A stretch of DNA of 30,906 nucleotides, from assembly GCA_036009005.1 (NCBI GenBank), contig DASYMP010000210.1, positions 1 through 30,906 on the forward strand. Reading direction: 5' to 3'. Below are positions 1 through 6,768 of this stretch, in pieces; position 1 is the stretch's first letter, and each line of letters opens with the position of its first letter. The notes under the pieces are model-generated. The model did not search any database and was not told where the DNA came from. It saw only the letters and a program-made list of their open reading frames with translations. The translations under genes were made by a program, and so were the position numbers. The DNA is from JACVRW01 sp036009005 (GTDB lineage: Bacteria; Actinomycetota; Thermoleophilia; Solirubrobacterales; Thermoleophilaceae).

Positions 1-218
1 TAGGGCGCGGCCACCGGCGCGATCTCGATCGTCATGTCGTCGCGCAGCTGCGCGACGCGCTTGCGCACCACCTTCTCGGAGACGCCGAGCGTGCGCGCGA
101 TGCGCCTGAACGGCGTGCGCCCGTCGACCTGGAGGATCTCGATCAACTTGCGATCGAGATCGCCGAGCTCCGGCGCGTTGTTTACGGCGGCCCCACTGGT
201 GCGCGTAGACACGAGCAC
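1..218 (-). CDS. Lrp/AsnC-family transcriptional regulator, N-terminal part (runs off window)
   Basis: Only the first 72 codons lie in the window. The start is a GTG at 218, chosen because a perfect GGAGGT ribosome site (plus-strand 227-232) sits 8 nt upstream. After a short leader the translation contains LDRKLIEILQVDGRTPFRRI and then a second helix-turn-helix half (ARTLGVSEKVVRKRVAQL), the hallmark of the AsnC-type winged helix at residues about 22-60. The ligand-binding RAM domain must lie outside the window. It is the third gene of a minus-strand run (aminotransferase, flavin reductase, regulator) with a 26-nt gap to the flavin reductase, so it probably controls that operon or the divergent oxidase in response to an amino acid or amine. 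Truncation is due to the window edge, not decay. Confidence 0.85.
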   Translation of the reverse strand, partial: MLVSTRTSGAAVNNAPELGDLDRKLIEILQVDGRTPFRRIARTLGVSEKVVRKRVAQLRDDMTIEIAPVAAP

Positions 219-244
219 TGGATGTTACCTCCGCATTCGCGCTG

Positions 245-760
245 TCAGGCCGCGGAATGCGGACCGAAACGGCCGAACTGCCGCCGCCAGTGGACGAGCG
301 GCGTCCCCTGGTCCCAGATCTCGGTCGCGCAAACGCGACCCACGAAGATCGCGTGGTCCCCGCCCGGAAGGCGCTCGGTTGCCTCGCAGGCGACCGCGGT
401 TTGCACCCCGTCGAGCTGCGGGAGCCCCATCAGGCCGGCGCTCCACTCGACGTCGGCGAATTTGGCCGGATCCTTGATCGCGAACCGGCGCGCGACGTCC
501 GCCTGGCCCTCGGCGAGGATGTTCACGAGGAACGGGTCACCCACCTGGATCGCCTGGCAGGTGTCCGAGCTGTGGGCGAGGCAGACGAGCAGCAGCGGCG
601 GCTCGGCGCTGAGCGAGCAGACGGCCGAAACCGTCGCGCCGCGCGGATCGTCCGTGCCGGCCCAGGCGGTCACGACCGCCACGCCCGCGGGCAGCGTCGC
701 CATCGCGTCGTGGAAACGCAGCTCGGGCGCGGCGCCGTCGGTTCGGTCAGGCGCCGCCAT
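245..760 (-). CDS. Flavin reductase (HpaC-like, FMN-binding split barrel)
   Basis: The 171-aa product has the flavin reductase-like fold signatures: an early ATLPAGVAVVTA strand, GATVSAVCSLSAEPPLLLVCL (FMN phosphate/isoalloxazine region), and GGDHAIFVGRV followed by PLVHWRRQFGRF near the end. Enzymes of this family use NAD(P)H to reduce FMN or FAD and hand the free reduced flavin to a partner monooxygenase. The gene overlaps the 3' end of the aminotransferase by 14 nt. The ATG at 760 is preferred; an in-frame start at 787 would add nine residues. No two-component partner lies beside it, but two luciferase-like monooxygenases sit 5-13 kb away and are candidate acceptors of its FMNH2. That pairing is inference; the family call is firm. 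Confidence 0.88.
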   Translation of the reverse strand: MAAPDRTDGAAPELRFHDAMATLPAGVAVVTAWAGTDDPRGATVSAVCSLSAEPPLLLVCLAHSSDTCQAIQVGDPFLVNILAEGQADVARRFAIKDPAKFADVEWSAGLMGLPQLDGVQTAVACEATERLPGGDHAIFVGRVCATEIWDQGTPLVHWRRQFGRFGPHSAA

Positions 761-2000
761 CGCCACCGTCGAGCGCGTCCACGACAACCGTCGCGAGCTG
801 CTCGAGCTCGTCCTCGGTGGTGATGAAGGGCGGCGAGACCTGGAGCGCCCCGCCCGGCAGCGCGCGCGTCAGGATGCCGGCGCTGTAGCAACGCTCCACC
901 ACGTCGTTCGCGCGCCCCTCGTCCTCGAGCTGGATGGCGGCGAGCAGGCCGACGCCCGCTCGAACCTCGCGCACGCCGGGGTGGCGCTCCACCTCCGCGA
1001 GCTTGTCCACGAGCACGCCCTCGAGCTCCTTGACACGGGCCACGAGGCCCTCGCGCTCGAGGATGTCGAGGTTCGCGATGGCGGCCGCGCAGGCGGCGGC
1101 GTGCCCGGAGTAGGTCAGGCCGTGGCGGAAGATCAGGTCGCTCTCGTCGTCCCAGAACGGCGCCCAGATCCGCTCGGAGACGAACACGCCGCCCAGCGGC
1201 TGGTAGCCCGAGGTCACACCCTTGGCGAAGGTGAGCAGGTCCGGCGCGAGGTCGAAGCGCTCGGAGGCGAACATGTGCCCGGTCCGGCCGAAGCCCGTGA
1301 TCACCTCGTCGGATACGAACAGGACGTCATGCTCGCGGCAGATGTCGCGGGCGGACTCGAGGAAGCCGGGCGCCGGCGGGATCACGCCGCCCGCGCCCAT
1401 GACCGGCTCGCAGAAGAAGGCGGCGATCGTGTCGGCGTCGGTCCGCAGCAGCGCTTCGAGTGCGGCGGCGTCGTTGGCCGGGATGCGGGCGGTGCCGCTG
1501 AGAAGATGGCCGAAGCCCTCCCGGTTGAACTCGAGGCCGCCGATGCTCGTGCCCACCCCGTGGAGTCCGTGGTAGCCGCTCTCGCGCGTGACGAAGCCCT
1601 GCTTCTCGGGGCGCCCGACGGCGGCCCAGTAGCGCCGGGCGAGCTTGGCCGCCGTGTCGATCGCGTCGCTGCCGCCCGAGGTCAGGAAGACCTTCGGGTT
1701 CGGCATCGGCGCGAGCTCGACGAGGCGCTCGCACAGCTCCAGCGTCGGCGCGCTCGTGTACTGCTGGAAGGAGTGGTACGACTCGAGCTGGACGATCTGC
1801 CGCTTGACGGCCTCGGCGACCTCCTCGCGCCCGTGGCCGATGTTGCAGTACCAGAGGCTCGCGGGGGCGTCGAACACCCTGTTGCCCTCGGCGTCCCAGA
1901 CGTACGCGCCCTCGCCGCGTACGATCACGCGCTCGGCGCGCTTCACGGTCGGCATGTGCGCCTGCGAGTGCCACAGGTATGTATCGGTGATCGGACGCAT
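747..2000 (-). CDS. Class III pyridoxal-phosphate aminotransferase (omega-amino acid/amine type)
   Basis: The 417-aa protein carries the full class III aminotransferase set: LTSGGSDAID (108-115, PLP phosphate site), ESGYHG (aromatic stack, about 140-145), FVSDEVITGFGRTG with Asp231 contacting the pyridine nitrogen, and TFAKGVTSGYQPLGG with the Schiff-base lysine Lys260. TYSGH at 296-300 completes the phosphate pocket across the dimer. Members transfer amino groups from beta-alanine, GABA, putrescine or other primary amines to pyruvate or 2-oxoglutarate; the exact donor cannot be read here. It is the first gene of the operon with flavin reductase and AsnC regulator, and diverges from a FAD amine oxidase, which fits amine or polyamine catabolism. 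It has a strong promoter upstream but no clear Shine-Dalgarno before the ATG. Confidence 0.92.
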   Translation of the reverse strand: MRPITDTYLWHSQAHMPTVKRAERVIVRGEGAYVWDAEGNRVFDAPASLWYCNIGHGREEVAEAVKRQIVQLESYHSFQQYTSAPTLELCERLVELAPMPNPKVFLTSGGSDAIDTAAKLARRYWAAVGRPEKQGFVTRESGYHGLHGVGTSIGGLEFNREGFGHLLSGTARIPANDAAALEALLRTDADTIAAFFCEPVMGAGGVIPPAPGFLESARDICREHDVLFVSDEVITGFGRTGHMFASERFDLAPDLLTFAKGVTSGYQPLGGVFVSERIWAPFWDDESDLIFRHGLTYSGHAAACAAAIANLDILEREGLVARVKELEGVLVDKLAEVERHPGVREVRAGVGLLAAIQLEDEGRANDVVERCYSAGILTRALPGGALQVSPPFITTEDELEQLATVVVDALDGGDGGA

Positions 2001-2003
2001 TTG

Positions 2004-2026
2004 AACGTTTCTGGTCGCCTAACGTT
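2004..2026. promoter_or_regulatory. Paired AACGTT palindromes, candidate operator
   Basis: The self-complementary hexamer AACGTT occurs at 2004-2009 and again at 2021-2026, 17 nt start to start. One copy touches the -10 box and start point of the aminotransferase promoter and the other lies in its leader, a position suited to repression. The AsnC-type regulator of the same operon is the obvious candidate binder. Binding is inferred from position alone. Confidence 0.4.
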
Positions 2027-2027
2027 A

Positions 2028-2055
2028 CTTATATCGTCCCTGTAGGGCCTGTCAA
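2028..2055 (-). promoter_or_regulatory. Sigma70-type promoter of the aminotransferase operon
   Basis: Read on the minus strand there is a perfect TTGACA -35 box (2050-2055), a 16-nt spacer and a TATAAG -10 box (2028-2033), unusually close to consensus for this GC-rich DNA. Transcription would start near 2021, giving a leader of about 20 nt before the aminotransferase ATG at 2000. Confidence 0.75.
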
Positions 2056-2089
2056 GGACTCATATGCCCACAGATGAAAAGTCGATGGG

Positions 2090-3505
2090 ATGTGTTTTGA
2101 CGTGATGCGAGCCGATCTGGTCGGCCCGGTCTTCTGGCTCGAGCAGGCGCTGCGCGACGGTGCGCTCGTGCCCTGCCCGCCGCTAGCCGGGACGGTTCGC
2201 GCCGACATCTGCGTCGTCGGCGGCGGCTACACCGGCCTCTGGACGGCCCTCGAGCTGCGTGCCCGCGCCCCGGACGCGTCCGTCGCGTTGATCGAGTCGC
2301 ACCACTGCGGGTTCGGCGCGAGCGGGCGCAACGGCGGCTGGATGACGAGCTGGGTGGATGAGATCGACTCTCTCGTGGACAGGTTCGGCCGCGAGGCGGG
2401 CCTCTGGCTGGCGAAGGAGTCGAGCGCGACCATTCGCCGGATCCGCGATTTCACCGAGGAGCACGGGATCGATTGCCAGCTCCGCCAGGAGGGCACGCTG
2501 TGGGCGGCCGGCACGTCCGGGCAGCTCGCCGGCATCCGCGCGGTCGCGCGTGCCGCGGAGGAGAACGGGCTCGGGCACCTGTTCGAGGAGCTCTCGGGCG
2601 ACGAGCTCCGGCACAGGACCGGCGCGGCCGTGCCGGTGGGCGGCGTGCTCGTCCGCGACTCGGCCGTCGTTCAGCCGGCGCTCCTCGCCACCGGGTTGCG
2701 ACGGGTGGCGCTCGAGCGGGGCGTTCGCATCTTCGAGGGCTCGCCGATGATCCGGCTCGAGCGCCACCGCGTGGCCCGCGTCATCACGCCGGCGGGACAG
2801 GTCGAGGCGGAGCAGGTCGTGCTCGCCACCAACGCCTGGGCGGCCAGCGTCCGCGAGCTCCGGCGCGCCGTCGTGAACGTGGGAAGTCAGATCGTGCTCA
2901 CGGAACCGATCCCCGAGCGCCTCGAGGGGCTCAGCTGGGCACGCGGGGCCCTGCTCGGCGACGCTCGGCTGTTCGTGCACTACTCGCACGTCACCGCTGG
3001 GGGCCGCATCGCCTTCGGACGGGGCGGAGGGGCGCTCGGGCCGCTCGGGCGCGTGGTCCCGAAGCATTTCTACGACCCGGTGAGCGCGGCGGAGGTGGCC
3101 GCGGACTTCTACCGCTGGTTTCCTCAATTCAGTGACGTGCGGCTGACGCACGCGTGGGGCGGCGCGGTGGACCGGGCACCCGGGCACCTCCCCTTCGTGG
3201 GCGCGCTCGGCGACCACGAAAACGTGCACTACGGACTCGGCTACTCCGGCAACGGCGTCGGGCCGAGCAGCCTGGTCGGAAGGATCCTTGCCCACCGTGC
3301 GCTCGGGATGGACGACGAGCTCGCACGCTGTGCGCTCGTGTCGGGCCCGCCCCGCTACCTGCCCCCCGAGCCGCTCCGGTTCCTCGGAGGCCTGCTGGTG
3401 CGCGGCGCCGTGCACCGCGCCGAACAGCGCGAGCAGGACGGGCAGCCGACGGGCGCCGCCGGACGCCTTGCGAAGCGACTCGTCTCATTCTCACTTCCGC
3501 GCTAG
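2090..3505 (+). CDS. FAD-dependent oxidoreductase, DAO family (PuuB/amine oxidase-like)
   Basis: The 471-aa protein opens with the family's FW-LEQ segment, then a Rossmann dinucleotide motif VVGGGYTGLWTALEL (42-56) with Glu69 at the end of strand 2, and ASGRNGGWM (77-85), typical of gamma-glutamylputrescine oxidoreductase and related amine or amino-acid oxidases. Near the C-terminus GHLPFVGAL and GLGYSGNGVGPSSL bind the FAD tail. Such enzymes oxidise a C-N bond to an imine using FAD and usually oxygen. It diverges from the aminotransferase, so an aldehyde/amine catabolic unit is likely; the substrate is not determinable. ATG 2105 is an alternative start. Its TAG stop shares a CTAG with the stop of the converging transporter gene. 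Confidence 0.85.
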   Translation: MCFDVMRADLVGPVFWLEQALRDGALVPCPPLAGTVRADICVVGGGYTGLWTALELRARAPDASVALIESHHCGFGASGRNGGWMTSWVDEIDSLVDRFGREAGLWLAKESSATIRRIRDFTEEHGIDCQLRQEGTLWAAGTSGQLAGIRAVARAAEENGLGHLFEELSGDELRHRTGAAVPVGGVLVRDSAVVQPALLATGLRRVALERGVRIFEGSPMIRLERHRVARVITPAGQVEAEQVVLATNAWAASVRELRRAVVNVGSQIVLTEPIPERLEGLSWARGALLGDARLFVHYSHVTAGGRIAFGRGGGALGPLGRVVPKHFYDPVSAAEVAADFYRWFPQFSDVRLTHAWGGAVDRAPGHLPFVGALGDHENVHYGLGYSGNGVGPSSLVGRILAHRALGMDDELARCALVSGPPRYLPPEPLRFLGGLLVRGAVHRAEQREQDGQPTGAAGRLAKRLVSFSLPR

Positions 3506-4356
3506 GCCGCGCTCAGCATGACCGCGCCGAGCGTCGCTGCGACCACCCCCACACGCTGCGTCGGAGTCAGGCGCTCGTGCAGCACGATGCGCGCGAGGCC
3601 GATCGTCACGAGGATGTGGAGCGAGATCAGCACCGCGGCGATGCTCAGCAGCCCCAATGTGGTTGCGGCGCCCAGGAGCACGTTCGCGGTCATGTCCCCC
3701 GCGCCGATGACCAGCAGGCCCGGAACCTCCTCGCGTTTCGCCACGACCCTATGGCGCACCGCGATCACCGCGCCGGCGACCAGCGCGACGGCTGCGATTC
3801 GCGCCACGAGCGCCCCCCAGAGCACGCTCTCCTCCGCGGCCTGATCCACGAAGACGAAGAGCGACCCGAAGCAGATGGCCGCCAGGAGGCCGAAGCCCAC
3901 GCCCGCCGCGATCCGGCGGCCGCCGGCAGCGCGCTCGGCGCCCTCGCCGTTCGGCGTCCGGGACACGAGCATCACGCCGGCGAATATGCACACCATGCCG
4001 GCCACCTGCAGCGCCGCGGGACGCTCACCCTCGGCGAGCGCGACCAGCACGGGGATCACGGGCCCCGCGGCGGTGATGGGGGTGACGATGCTCACGACGC
4101 CCACCGAGAGGCCCCGCCAGAGAGCGCCCACGCCCACCACGCCGAGCGCGCCGGCAGTCAACGCGTAGGGCACGAAGCCCGAGTCCGGGGGAGCTCCGGC
4201 GAAGAGCAGCACGGCCAGCCCGATCAGAACGAGCCCGAACGTCTGGGCCACGAACAGCACCGTCATCGGGGGCACACGGCGACTCGTCACGCCCCCCAGG
4301 AAGTCGGAGACGCCGAAGGCCAGAGACGCCGCAAGCGCGACAACGACCGCGGTCAT
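3502..4356 (-). CDS. EamA/DMT-superfamily membrane transporter
   Basis: The 284-aa product is almost entirely hydrophobic, with about ten predicted membrane spans arranged as two EamA repeats (roughly residues 1-133 and 150-284) joined by a polar linker around NGEGAERAAGGRR. The first repeat begins with SLAFGVSDFLGG and ends PVLVALAEGERP..QVAGMVCIFAGV, and the second ends LHERLTPTQRVGVVAATLGAVM; the E-R-P/T-x-x-Q element near the end of each repeat is typical of this family. Members export amino acids, amines or metabolites. The gene converges on the FAD oxidase with overlapping stop codons and has its own start facing the cupin gene. Substrate unknown. Confidence 0.88.
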   Translation of the reverse strand: MTAVVVALAASLAFGVSDFLGGVTSRRVPPMTVLFVAQTFGLVLIGLAVLLFAGAPPDSGFVPYALTAGALGVVGVGALWRGLSVGVVSIVTPITAAGPVIPVLVALAEGERPAALQVAGMVCIFAGVMLVSRTPNGEGAERAAGGRRIAAGVGFGLLAAICFGSLFVFVDQAAEESVLWGALVARIAAVALVAGAVIAVRHRVVAKREEVPGLLVIGAGDMTANVLLGAATTLGLLSIAAVLISLHILVTIGLARIVLHERLTPTQRVGVVAATLGAVMLSAA

Positions 4357-4401
4357 CGCGAAATCAACGGATACAGCCGTTTGAGCCGTGCTGGATGCGG
4401 A

Positions 4402-4438
4402 TAGCGTTCCGTATGCGCATTGGGCGCGCGAAACGCTA
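4402..4438. promoter_or_regulatory. Inverted repeat in the transporter/cupin divergent gap
   Basis: TAGCGTTCCG (4402-4411) is matched by CGAAACGCTA (4429-4438) as a 9-of-10 inverted repeat with a 17-nt centre. It lies in the 156-nt gap (4357-4512) between two divergent genes, so it may be a regulator site; as RNA it could also fold. The rest of the gap shows no convincing promoter to me. Confidence 0.4.
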
Positions 4439-4512
4439 CCTGACGCACGGCCTTTCGATGGCTTTCGCGGATATCATCAGGGCCCGCGACAGACACTGGA
4501 GGTATCACGTTG

Positions 4513-4842
4513 ATGAGTGCTGGGGCCGAGGCCGATCTGGTCAACTTCGCAGACCGGCCGCTCGCGCCGGAGGCGGAGGGCATCGCCTCTCGGGCGGTCG
4601 AAGTGAACGGCGTGAGGTGGGCGGTGGTCGAGTACGAACCGGCGATCCTGCGCCAGGAATGGTGCCATGAGGGCCACTCCGGCTACGTCGTCGCCGGCGA
4701 CATCACCTACGAGTTCGACGACGGTGCTCGCCCGATCCGCGTCTCGGCGGGCCAGGCGTTCCGTCTGCCGGACGCGCAGGGGCATCGAGGACGGGCGGGC
4801 GCGGACGGCGCGCGGCTCTTTCTCATCGACAGGGCTGTTTGA
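4513..4842 (+). CDS. Small cupin-domain protein
   Basis: The start is ATG 4513, placed 8 nt after a GGAGGT ribosome site at 4499-4504; a TTG directly before it (4510) is less likely. The 109-aa product is a single cupin barrel: VVEYEPAILRQEWCHEGHSGYVVAGDITYEF carries the first motif (His52 and His55 as likely metal ligands), and VSAGQAFRLPDAQGHRGRAG the second (His91). The spacing is close to the family pattern, but the usual Glu of motif 1 is not obvious. Small stand-alone cupins of this kind are dioxygenases, isomerases or ligand sensors; nothing here decides between them. It overlaps the next gene by four bases (TTGA), so the two are probably co-translated. Confidence 0.8.
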   Translation: MSAGAEADLVNFADRPLAPEAEGIASRAVEVNGVRWAVVEYEPAILRQEWCHEGHSGYVVAGDITYEFDDGARPIRVSAGQAFRLPDAQGHRGRAGADGARLFLIDRAV

Positions 4843-5480
4843 CCAGCTGGGCGACAGCGCTGGCGCGGGGGCCGTGGAGGCCGGATGAGGTATCGGCACG
4901 GTGGCATCCGGCGCCCTACCAGCCGGCCCTTCGCCTGACGCGCTTGGCGGACACGGAGGTCGACCGGCTGCGAAGCCGCGGCTCGCCGGCGCATGACGGG
5001 CTGGCCGCACGACTCGCGGCGTTCGACGCCGGCGATTCCAGCCTGCACCTGGAGCTTCAGCCGGCGCGGTGGGCCCTGCGGCTGCTCGACGAGACCCGGC
5101 AGAGCCTTGTCAGCGTGTGTGTCGTTCGCTCGCGGGACGGGCGTTGGCTCGCAGGGCGGCGAGCCACGTGGGTTTCCACCTGGGCGGGGCGATGGGCTCT
5201 GGGCGCCGCGGGCGCCGTCGAGGTCGGCGAGAGCCCTGTCGAGACCCTTACGCGCGAGCTCCGGGAGGAATGGCGCCTCGAGGCGGAGGCCCTGTCGGTC
5301 GAGGCGCTGGTCAAGCTCCCGAACGAGCTGGTCATGCTGATCGGCGTCGCCACGGTTCCCGACGACTGCAGTCCGGCACCGGACGCCGAGCACGACGCCT
5401 GGGCGTGGTGGCCCGAGCACCCGGCGAGCTGGCCATCCGACGCGCACGACGGGCTGAGGCGGCTCGCAAGCCTGCTGTGA
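4839..5480 (+). CDS. NUDIX hydrolase
   Basis: The 213-aa product has an N-terminal part of about 85 residues without recognised motifs and then a NUDIX domain. The NUDIX box runs from Gly125 through Glu131 to RELREEWRL (139-147): Glu140, Glu143 and Glu144, which bind Mg2+ and the pyrophosphate, are all present, but the late glycine of the consensus is replaced by Arg146. Family members cleave nucleoside diphosphates linked to another group; the substrate is unknown. The start is a TTG at 4839 that overlaps the cupin stop (TTGA). No ATG or GTG follows in frame for a long way, which supports this start. Coupling to the cupin suggests a joint role. Confidence 0.83.
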   Translation: MTSWATALARGPWRPDEVSARWHPAPYQPALRLTRLADTEVDRLRSRGSPAHDGLAARLAAFDAGDSSLHLELQPARWALRLLDETRQSLVSVCVVRSRDGRWLAGRRATWVSTWAGRWALGAAGAVEVGESPVETLTRELREEWRLEAEALSVEALVKLPNELVMLIGVATVPDDCSPAPDAEHDAWAWWPEHPASWPSDAHDGLRRLASLL

Positions 5481-5491
5481 GATGCGCCCTC

Positions 5492-5520
5492 TTGACCGCT
5501 GTTTTGTTACGAAGTACGCT
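5492..5520 (+). promoter_or_regulatory. Possible promoter of LLM1
   Basis: TTGACC (5492-5497) is followed after 17 nt by TACGCT (5515-5520). The -35 is good and the -10 weak, so this is a tentative call; the resulting leader would be about 110 nt. Confidence 0.35.
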
Positions 5521-5561
5521 CTGATTGCCAGTGTCTATTTGCGTTATCAGTCCTGTGGGAT

Positions 5562-5589
5562 GCCAATTGGCGGAAGATGCGGTCGCATC
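5562..5589. repeat. Two adjacent palindromes upstream of LLM1
   Basis: GCCAATTGGC (5562-5571) is a perfect 10-bp palindrome. Five bases after it, GATGCG and CGCATC (5576-5589) form a second dyad around a GT centre. Both lie in the 157-nt gap before LLM1 and downstream of the putative promoter, where a repressor site or 5' leader structure would be expected. No known regulator motif is recognised. Confidence 0.4.
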
Positions 5590-5637
5590 GCTTCCCCGTA
5601 AGCCCACAATCTTTCGACAGCCCGATGGGGGTGCTCT

Positions 5638-6741
5638 GTGAAGTTCTCGTACGTAACCGACGGCGGTATGACGGGCCCGGATCGTCCGACCTACGCCGAG
5701 CGGTACAAGAACCTGATCACCGAGGCGATCGCCGCCGAGGAGGCCGGGTTCCTCGCGTGGGGAACGTCCGAGACGCACTTCCTCGGGCCGGCCGCCCTGC
5801 CGAAGGTCACCGTCAGCGCCCCCGATTCGCTGATGGGCGCGATCGCGACCCAGACCGAGACGCTGATCATGCGCTACATGGTCATGCCGATCCCGTTCTA
5901 CAACCCGATCCAGTGCGCCGAGCGGATCGCGACGATGGATGTGATCAGCGAGGGGCGCTGCGAGCTCGGCACCGGGCGCGGCAACAACCTCCCGGCCTTC
6001 CAGGTCTTCGGCGTCGAGCCCAAGGACACACGCCCGCGCTGGGCGGAGTCGCTCCGCATCATCGCCAAGGCGCTGATGAACGAGGGGCCGATCAGCTACG
6101 ACGGCGAGTTCTGGCAGATCGACGAGATCGAGATCAACCCGCGGCCGGTGCAGAAGCCGATGCCGGCCGTGCACTCGGTCGCGACCGGGCTCGACTCGGT
6201 CCAGGCGACCGCCCGCATGGGGATCGGCGCCATCACCTGGGACGGCTACTTCGGGTGGGACTACCTCGAGAAGATCATCGCGGCCTACAGGGGCGCCGTG
6301 CCCGAGGCGGAGCCGCTGACGGGCCAGGTCAACGACAATCTCTCCTTCTTCACGACCGCGACGGCGTGTCTCGAGCGCCGTGAGGACGCGATCGCGGCCG
6401 TCGAGGCGCGCGCGTTCGATTTCTGCGACCTCATCCTCGACACCTACACGCCGCTCGCGAAGACGTCCACGTACGAGTACTACGACGAGCTCGAGCGGGT
6501 GCGCAGCTACAGCCGCGACCTCGAGAAGCTCATGGACATCGGACCGAGCGTCGTGGCCGGCGACCCGGACGACCTCCTCAAGGTCTGCAAGCGGCTCGAG
6601 GCCGAGGGCGTCGACGAGGTGGTGTTCTCGATCGACAGCCTCTCCCACGAGCACCACATGGAGACGATCCGGCTGCTCGGCAAGTACGTGATCCCCGAGA
6701 TGCAGCGGGAGAGCGGCAGGGAGACGGCGGCCGTCTCGTAA
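5638..6741 (+). CDS. Luciferase-like flavin-dependent monooxygenase (LLM1)
   Basis: The 367-aa product begins MKFSYVTDGG and shows the luciferase-like TIM-barrel pattern: AEEAGFLAWGTSETHF (substrate/flavin face), SAPDSLMGAIATQTETL, NPIQCAERIATMDVISEGRCELGTGRGNN (flavin phosphate region) and GPSVVAGDPDDLLKVCKRLEAEGVDEVVFSID near the end. The family uses FMNH2 (or F420) to oxidise aldehydes, sulfonates, amines or ring compounds. GTG 5638 is chosen because GGGGG lies 6 nt upstream. It is a close paralogue of LLM2 at 12213-13313, sharing blocks such as FGWDYLE and a GPSVVAG core, and the two flank the ABC importer. It converges on the importer ATPase gene through a shared hairpin. Exact substrate unknown. 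Confidence 0.88.
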   Translation: MKFSYVTDGGMTGPDRPTYAERYKNLITEAIAAEEAGFLAWGTSETHFLGPAALPKVTVSAPDSLMGAIATQTETLIMRYMVMPIPFYNPIQCAERIATMDVISEGRCELGTGRGNNLPAFQVFGVEPKDTRPRWAESLRIIAKALMNEGPISYDGEFWQIDEIEINPRPVQKPMPAVHSVATGLDSVQATARMGIGAITWDGYFGWDYLEKIIAAYRGAVPEAEPLTGQVNDNLSFFTTATACLERREDAIAAVEARAFDFCDLILDTYTPLAKTSTYEYYDELERVRSYSRDLEKLMDIGPSVVAGDPDDLLKVCKRLEAEGVDEVVFSIDSLSHEHHMETIRLLGKYVIPEMQRESGRETAAVS

Positions 6742-6768
6742 CGGTCGCCTCGCTCGAGGCGCGCGTTA
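6739..6768. terminator. Bidirectional terminator-like hairpin between LLM1 and the ABC ATPase
   Basis: TAACG (6739-6743) pairs with CGTTA (6764-6768) outside an inner stem CGCCTCG/CGAGGCG (6746-6752 with 6755-6761). The structure is symmetric, so it can fold in either transcript, and the two TAA stop codons of the converging genes form its outer arms. A second perfect dyad, GAGACGG/CCGTCTC (6721-6737), precedes it inside the end of LLM1. No U-tract follows. Confidence 0.55.

Noticed and set aside
1..218. Truncated regulator read as a pseudogene
   Set aside because: The frame is open to the window edge and the start and HTH are normal, so the cut is due to the window.
222..2045. 607-codon open frame on the plus strand opposite the aminotransferase
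   Set aside because: It has no family motifs, is rich in Arg/Ala/Gly, and lies antisense to a gene with all catalytic residues; it is a by-product of high GC. The same applies to the long frames at 3154-4404 (+), 5332-6657 (-), 15316-16428 (-) and 16904-18037 (-).
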